From NCBI GenBank assembly GCA_017521345.1, contig JAFXCU010000231.1, positions 1 to 8,879 on the forward strand: 8,879 nucleotides of DNA, read 5' to 3'. Source of the DNA: Ruminiclostridium sp. GTDB taxonomy: Bacteria > Bacillota_A > Clostridia > Oscillospirales > Oscillospiraceae. The number at the start of each line of letters is the position of its first letter. The stretch's first letter is position 1. Below, piece after piece: positions 5,856-8,879 of this stretch. A program made the position numbers and the translations under genes. The notes beneath the pieces were generated by a model. The model made no database searches, was not told the DNA's origin, and saw nothing but the letters and a program-made list of their open reading frames with translations.

Positions 5856-7073
5856 ATGGGAAAGAAATTAAAGACCAAAGCAGCACCCGAGCAGAGAACC
5901 GGTACGATCATTGCAGTAGCCTGCCTGGCTGTCCTGTACATCTTCCTGTTCCTGCTGGATAACGCACTGCCCACCAACTCTGCCACTGTCATGCTGATCC
6001 CCGTTCTGCAGAAGGGTGCCATCTTTGCCCTGGTCTGCGTGTCCATGAACCTGCTGAACGGCTTTACTGGCCTGTTCTCTCTGGGTCAGGCGGGCTTCAT
6101 GCTGATCGGTGCCTACTCCTACGCCATCTTCTCCATCCCTGCTGAGCAGCATAACGCGGTCTATCAGTACTTTGACGGCGGCGCTATCAAGTTCTCCATT
6201 CCCCAGATCCTGGGCAATGCGCTGGGTGAGAACGCCGGCAACATCATCGGTGCCATCATCTGCATCATCATCGGCGGTATCGTGGCAGCCATCTTCGCAG
6301 CCCTCATTGGTATTCCTGTTCTCCGTCTGAAGAGCGACTACCTGGCCATTGCCACCCTGGGCTTTGCGGAGATCCTCCGTGCGTTCTTCCAGTGGGATGG
6401 TCTGGGCAAGATCACCAACGGCTCCAACCTGCTGCGTAAGTACACCAACTTCCACAACATCAAGATCCAGGTGGGCGGCATGATCTATCAGCTGGATACC
6501 ATCTTCCCCTTCCTGATCGCCACTATCTCCATTGCCATCATCATCCTGCTGGTGAACTCCTCCTACGGCCGTGCCTTTAAGGCCATCCGTGACGACGAGA
6601 TCGCCGCTGAGGCCATGGGTATCAACCTGTTTAAGCATAAGATGATGTCCTTCATCATCTCCAGCTTCTTTGCTGGCGTGGGCGGCGCTCTGCTGGCCAT
6701 GTTCCAGACCACCGTGCAGGCAGCTCCCTTCCGTACCTCCATGACCTATGAGATCCTCCTCATGGTGGTCATCGGCGGCATCGGTTCCATCACCGGCAGC
6801 TGCATCGCAGCTTTCCTGTACATCGCTTCCTCCGAGTGGTGGCTGCGCTTCCTGGACAGCGGCTCCTTCATGGGCATGGATGTGCCCTTCTTCCGTGATG
6901 GCTTCCGTAAGGTCGTCTTCTCCGTCATCATCATGGTCATCGTGCTCTTCTTCTCCAAGGGCATCATGGGCGACAAGGAGTTATCGTTCTCGGGTATGAT
7001 CCGTAAATTCAAAAAGAAAAAGGCAGCCAAGGCTGCCAAGGCAGAAGCAGGGAAGGGGGTTGACGCAGAATGA
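5856..7073 (+). CDS. livM: Branched-chain amino acid ABC transporter permease LivM
   Basis: This is the second channel subunit, 405 residues. After a basic cytoplasmic N-terminus, the first membrane span is at about 16-35. The core matches LivM: M-N-L-L-N-G-F-T-G-L-F-S-L-G-Q-A-G-F-M-L-I-G-A-Y (64-87), L-R-L-K-S-D-Y-L-A-I-A-T-L-G-F-A-E-I-L-R (156-175), the coupling-helix region G-R-A-F-K-A-I-R-D-D-E-I-A-A-E-A-M-G (238-255), and Y-E-I-L-L-M-V-V-I-G-G-I-G-S (298-311). A loop at 92-120 and a segment around 330-350 probably face outward. The C-terminus is a lysine/alanine tail (384-400) likely to lie in the cytosol. The gene follows livH by ten bases, and its stop overlaps the livG start (ATGA), so stoichiometric synthesis with both neighbours is expected. 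Its codons encoding the tail contain a perfect 7-bp inverted repeat (7022-7037). Confidence 0.94.
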   Translation: MGKKLKTKAAPEQRTGTIIAVACLAVLYIFLFLLDNALPTNSATVMLIPVLQKGAIFALVCVSMNLLNGFTGLFSLGQAGFMLIGAYSYAIFSIPAEQHNAVYQYFDGGAIKFSIPQILGNALGENAGNIIGAIICIIIGGIVAAIFAALIGIPVLRLKSDYLAIATLGFAEILRAFFQWDGLGKITNGSNLLRKYTNFHNIKIQVGGMIYQLDTIFPFLIATISIAIIILLVNSSYGRAFKAIRDDEIAAEAMGINLFKHKMMSFIISSFFAGVGGALLAMFQTTVQAAPFRTSMTYEILLMVVIGGIGSITGSCIAAFLYIASSEWWLRFLDSGSFMGMDVPFFRDGFRKVVFSVIIMVIVLFFSKGIMGDKELSFSGMIRKFKKKKAAKAAKAEAGKGVDAE

Positions 7074-8035
7074 GTGATCGTCAGAATGTCCTGCATGTTG
7101 AGAACGCCACCATGCAGTTCGGCGGCGTCGTGGCCGTCAACAACCTGACCCTGGATGTCAATGAGGGCGAGATCGTTGCTCTCATCGGCCCCAACGGTGC
7201 CGGTAAGACCACTGCCTTCAACGTCATCACCGGCGTGTACCAGCCCACCAACGGCATGGTCTCCTTCATGGGCAAGCCCATGATCCGCAACCATCCCCAG
7301 GGCAAGATGCAGAAGCTCTATAAGGGCCAGAATGCAGCTATGTATACCGGCGACTACAAGTTCCAGGTCCCCGAAGGTTCTGAACTTTCCGGCGAGGAAC
7401 TGAAGAAGGCCGAAAAGGAGTGGAAGCAGGGGGAAAAGGCCCGCGACAAGCACGCCTTCTCCGGCCATGTCATGGCCCCCACCCCTGACCACATCACCAA
7501 GCTGGGCATCGCCCGTACCTTCCAGAACATTCGTCTGTGGAAGAGTATGACCGTCTTCGACAACGTCCTGATCGCCAAGCACATGCGTGCCAAGCACAAC
7601 GTGTTCTCTGCCACCTTCCGCACCAGCCGGAAGGAAGAGCAGCGGATGCGGGAGGAGACCGAGGCACTGCTCCGTGAGCAAGGTCTGTGGCAGTTCAAGG
7701 ATGACATCGCCACCAGCCTGCCTTACGGCCTCCAGCGCCGTCTGGAGATCGCCCGTGCACTGGCTACCGATCCTAAGCTCCTGCTGCTGGACGAGCCTGC
7801 AGCCGGCATGAACCCCCAGGAGACCCTGGAGCTGGCTGATTTTATCCACGAGATCCGTGACAAGTACAACCTGACCATCCTGCTCATTGAGCACCACATG
7901 GACCTGGTCATGAACATCTCTGACCGCATCTACGTTCTGGACTTCGGCAGCCTGATCGCAAAGGGCGTGCCCGAAGAGATCCAGAACAACCAGCGAGTCA
8001 TTGACGCCTATCTGGGGGTAGTAGAAGATGAGTGA
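7070..8035 (+). CDS. livG: Branched-chain amino acid ABC transporter ATP-binding protein LivG, with inserted segment
   Basis: This is one of the two ATPases powering the importer. Walker A G-P-N-G-A-G-K-T-T is at 40-48. The Q-loop follows in G-I-A-R-T-F-Q-N-I-R-L (Q152). The signature region is L-P-Y-G-L-Q-R-R-L-E-I-A-R-A-L (217-231), Walker B with catalytic Glu is L-L-L-L-D-E-P-A-A-G-M-N-P (237-249), and the H-loop is I-E-H-H-M (His 275). The end I-S-D-R-I-Y-V-L-D-F-G...I-D-A-Y-L-G is typical LivG. At 321 residues it is about 60 longer than the usual ~255. The extra length falls at about 74-137, between the first beta-sheet region and the Q-loop, and contains a charged, probably helical stretch (107-127). 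The ATGA overlap with livM and a purine-rich site (GGAAGGGGG, 7051-7059) set the start. It overlaps livF by eight bases. Confidence 0.94.
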   Translation: MSDRQNVLHVENATMQFGGVVAVNNLTLDVNEGEIVALIGPNGAGKTTAFNVITGVYQPTNGMVSFMGKPMIRNHPQGKMQKLYKGQNAAMYTGDYKFQVPEGSELSGEELKKAEKEWKQGEKARDKHAFSGHVMAPTPDHITKLGIARTFQNIRLWKSMTVFDNVLIAKHMRAKHNVFSATFRTSRKEEQRMREETEALLREQGLWQFKDDIATSLPYGLQRRLEIARALATDPKLLLLDEPAAGMNPQETLELADFIHEIRDKYNLTILLIEHHMDLVMNISDRIYVLDFGSLIAKGVPEEIQNNQRVIDAYLGVVEDE

Positions 8036-8738
8036 ACCCATTCTCAGCATTCAGAACTTACAGGTCAACTACGGCGGCATTGAGGCCGTGAAGGGCATCT
8101 CCTTTGACGTGCCCGAGGGTGAGATCGTTACCCTGATCGGCGCAAACGGTGCAGGCAAGAGCTCCACCCTCCGCTCCATCTCCGGCCTGGTTAAGCCCAG
8201 AAGCGGCAAGATCTTCTTCAAGGGCGAGGAGATCACCGGTAAGAACCCCACCGAGATCGTCTCCAAGGGTATTACCCTGGTCCCCGAAGGCCGTAAGATC
8301 TTCGCCGACTTGACCGTTAAGGAAAACCTGCGCATCGGTGCCTACCTGCGTAAGGATGACATTACCGAGGACCTTGAGTGGGTCTACAGCCTCTTCCCCC
8401 GCCTGAAAGAGCGTGAGTGGCAGGCTGGCGGCACCCTGTCCGGCGGCGAGCAGCAGATGCTGGCCGTTGGCCGTGCCCTTATGAGCCGTCCTAAGGTCAT
8501 GATGATGGACGAGCCCTCCCTGGGTCTGGCTCCCCTGATCGTGCGTGATATCTTCAGCATCATCAAGGAAGTCAACAAGCAGGGCGTGACCATCCTGCTC
8601 ATCGAGCAGAACGCAAACATGGCCCTCAAGACCGCTCACATGGGCTACGTCATGGAGACCGGCCGCATCACCATGTCCGGCCCCGGCCAGGAGCTGCTGG
8701 TGAACGAGGATGTCCGCAAGGCATACCTGGGCGGCTAA
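8028..8738 (+). CDS. livF: Branched-chain amino acid ABC transporter ATP-binding protein LivF
   Basis: This is the second ATPase, which pairs with LivG under the LivH-LivM channel. Its 236 residues are the standard LivF length. Walker A G-A-N-G-A-G-K-S-S is at 38-46. The family's V-P-E-G-R-K-I-F (85-92) stands where most ABC proteins have a Q-loop glutamine. The signature L-S-G-G-E-Q-Q is at 137-143 and Walker B V-M-M-M-D-E-P-S-L-G-L-A-P at 157-169. I-E-Q-N-A (192-196) carries Gln where other ABC ATPases have the H-loop His; this Gln is normal for LivF and not a defect. The ATG lies inside the 3' end of livG (8-nt overlap), with weak purine-rich sequence just upstream, which implies translational coupling. 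It is the last gene of the operon, followed closely by a strong terminator. Confidence 0.96.
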   Translation: MSEPILSIQNLQVNYGGIEAVKGISFDVPEGEIVTLIGANGAGKSSTLRSISGLVKPRSGKIFFKGEEITGKNPTEIVSKGITLVPEGRKIFADLTVKENLRIGAYLRKDDITEDLEWVYSLFPRLKEREWQAGGTLSGGEQQMLAVGRALMSRPKVMMMDEPSLGLAPLIVRDIFSIIKEVNKQGVTILLIEQNANMALKTAHMGYVMETGRITMSGPGQELLVNEDVRKAYLGG

Positions 8739-8749
8739 CCTACTGTATG

Positions 8750-8786
8750 AAAAAAGAAGCATCGGTTCTCCGATGCTTCTTTTTTT
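8750..8786 (+). terminator. Intrinsic terminator of the liv operon
   Basis: A perfect 16-bp stem (8750-8765 with 8770-8785) has a TTCT loop. The GC-rich core is GAAGCATCGG/CCGATGCTTC, and the arms end in A6 on the left and a run of seven T on the right. It begins 12 bases after the livF stop. The A-tract on the left makes it capable of terminating transcription from either direction. Confidence 0.95.
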
Positions 8787-8840
8787 ATGGCAATATGACT
8801 GTATTCCTGCATTACGTTTGCGGCGGAAAGAAAAAATGAA

Positions 8841-8870
8841 TTGACTTATGCAAGATTCACCTGGTTTATT
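8841..8870 (+). promoter_or_regulatory. Possible promoter for the gene beyond the window
   Basis: TTGACT (8841-8846) is followed after 18 bp by TTTATT (8865-8870, four of six matches to the -10 consensus), in A/T-rich sequence after the terminator. The downstream gene is not visible, so its strand and existence are unproven. I see no ORF in 8787-8879. Confidence 0.3.
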
Positions 8871-8879
8871 GGAAGAAAT

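Noticed and set aside
4859..6046. Long minus-strand ORF opposite livH and the spacer
   Set aside because: The product is an implausible Asp/Gly/His/Gln-rich string produced by reading codons of hydrophobic segments in reverse. The + strand livH is unambiguous.
6746..8050. Long minus-strand ORF opposite livM and livG
   Set aside because: It covers the reverse complement of conserved ABC motifs and has no domain of its own. The open frame is explained by codon bias.
8120..8630. Missing Q-loop Gln and H-loop His in LivF as a sign of inactivity
   Set aside because: V-P-E-G-R and I-E-Q-N-A are the normal LivF forms of these positions, so the gene is intact.

Overview
The window reads as ordinary chromosomal DNA from a GC-rich anaerobic Firmicute, most likely a gut Clostridia lineage such as the Oscillospiraceae (Flavonifractor/Oscillibacter-like). 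This placement is inference. It rests on the lipid-anchored binding protein typical of Gram-positives, strong GGAGG-type ribosome sites, GC-rich codon choice and short A/T-rich promoter islands. Nothing looks mobile: I see no insertion sequence, integrase, phage gene, CRISPR array, tRNA or rRNA. All genes lie on the + strand.

Layout: (1) 3-3367 holds the 3' half of sbcD and the complete sbcC, overlapping by ATGA. Together they encode the SbcCD (Mre11-Rad50-like) nuclease that processes hairpins and DNA ends. (2) 3368-3539 is an A/T-rich control region. It holds a probable sigma-A promoter with a small inverted repeat, two very short ORFs with good Shine-Dalgarno sequences, and a hairpin just before the next gene's ribosome site. 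(3) 3540-4736 encodes a lipoprotein solute-binding protein of the branched-chain amino acid (LivJ/HAAT) type. (4) 4737-4957 is a 221-bp spacer with no convincing gene but three clear inverted repeats. (5) 4958-8738 holds livH, livM, livG and livF, tightly packed (10-nt gap, 4-nt overlap, 8-nt overlap). They encode two permeases and two ATPases. (6) 8750-8786 is a strong intrinsic terminator that closes the operon, followed by about 90 bp that may carry the promoter of the next gene.

How the genes work together: LivJ, tethered outside the membrane, captures a hydrophobic amino acid (or related solute) and delivers it to the LivH-LivM channel. LivG and LivF hydrolyse ATP to drive import. The exact substrate cannot be read from sequence. 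The structured spacer between livJ and livH probably lets the binding protein be made in excess over the membrane parts, as in other binding-protein-dependent systems (inference).

I did not find a clearly new biological system. The points most worth a second look are a roughly 60-residue insertion in the nucleotide-binding domain of LivG, the short-ORF/hairpin leader in front of livJ, and the 55-nt imperfect inverted repeat with alternative pairings just upstream of livH.
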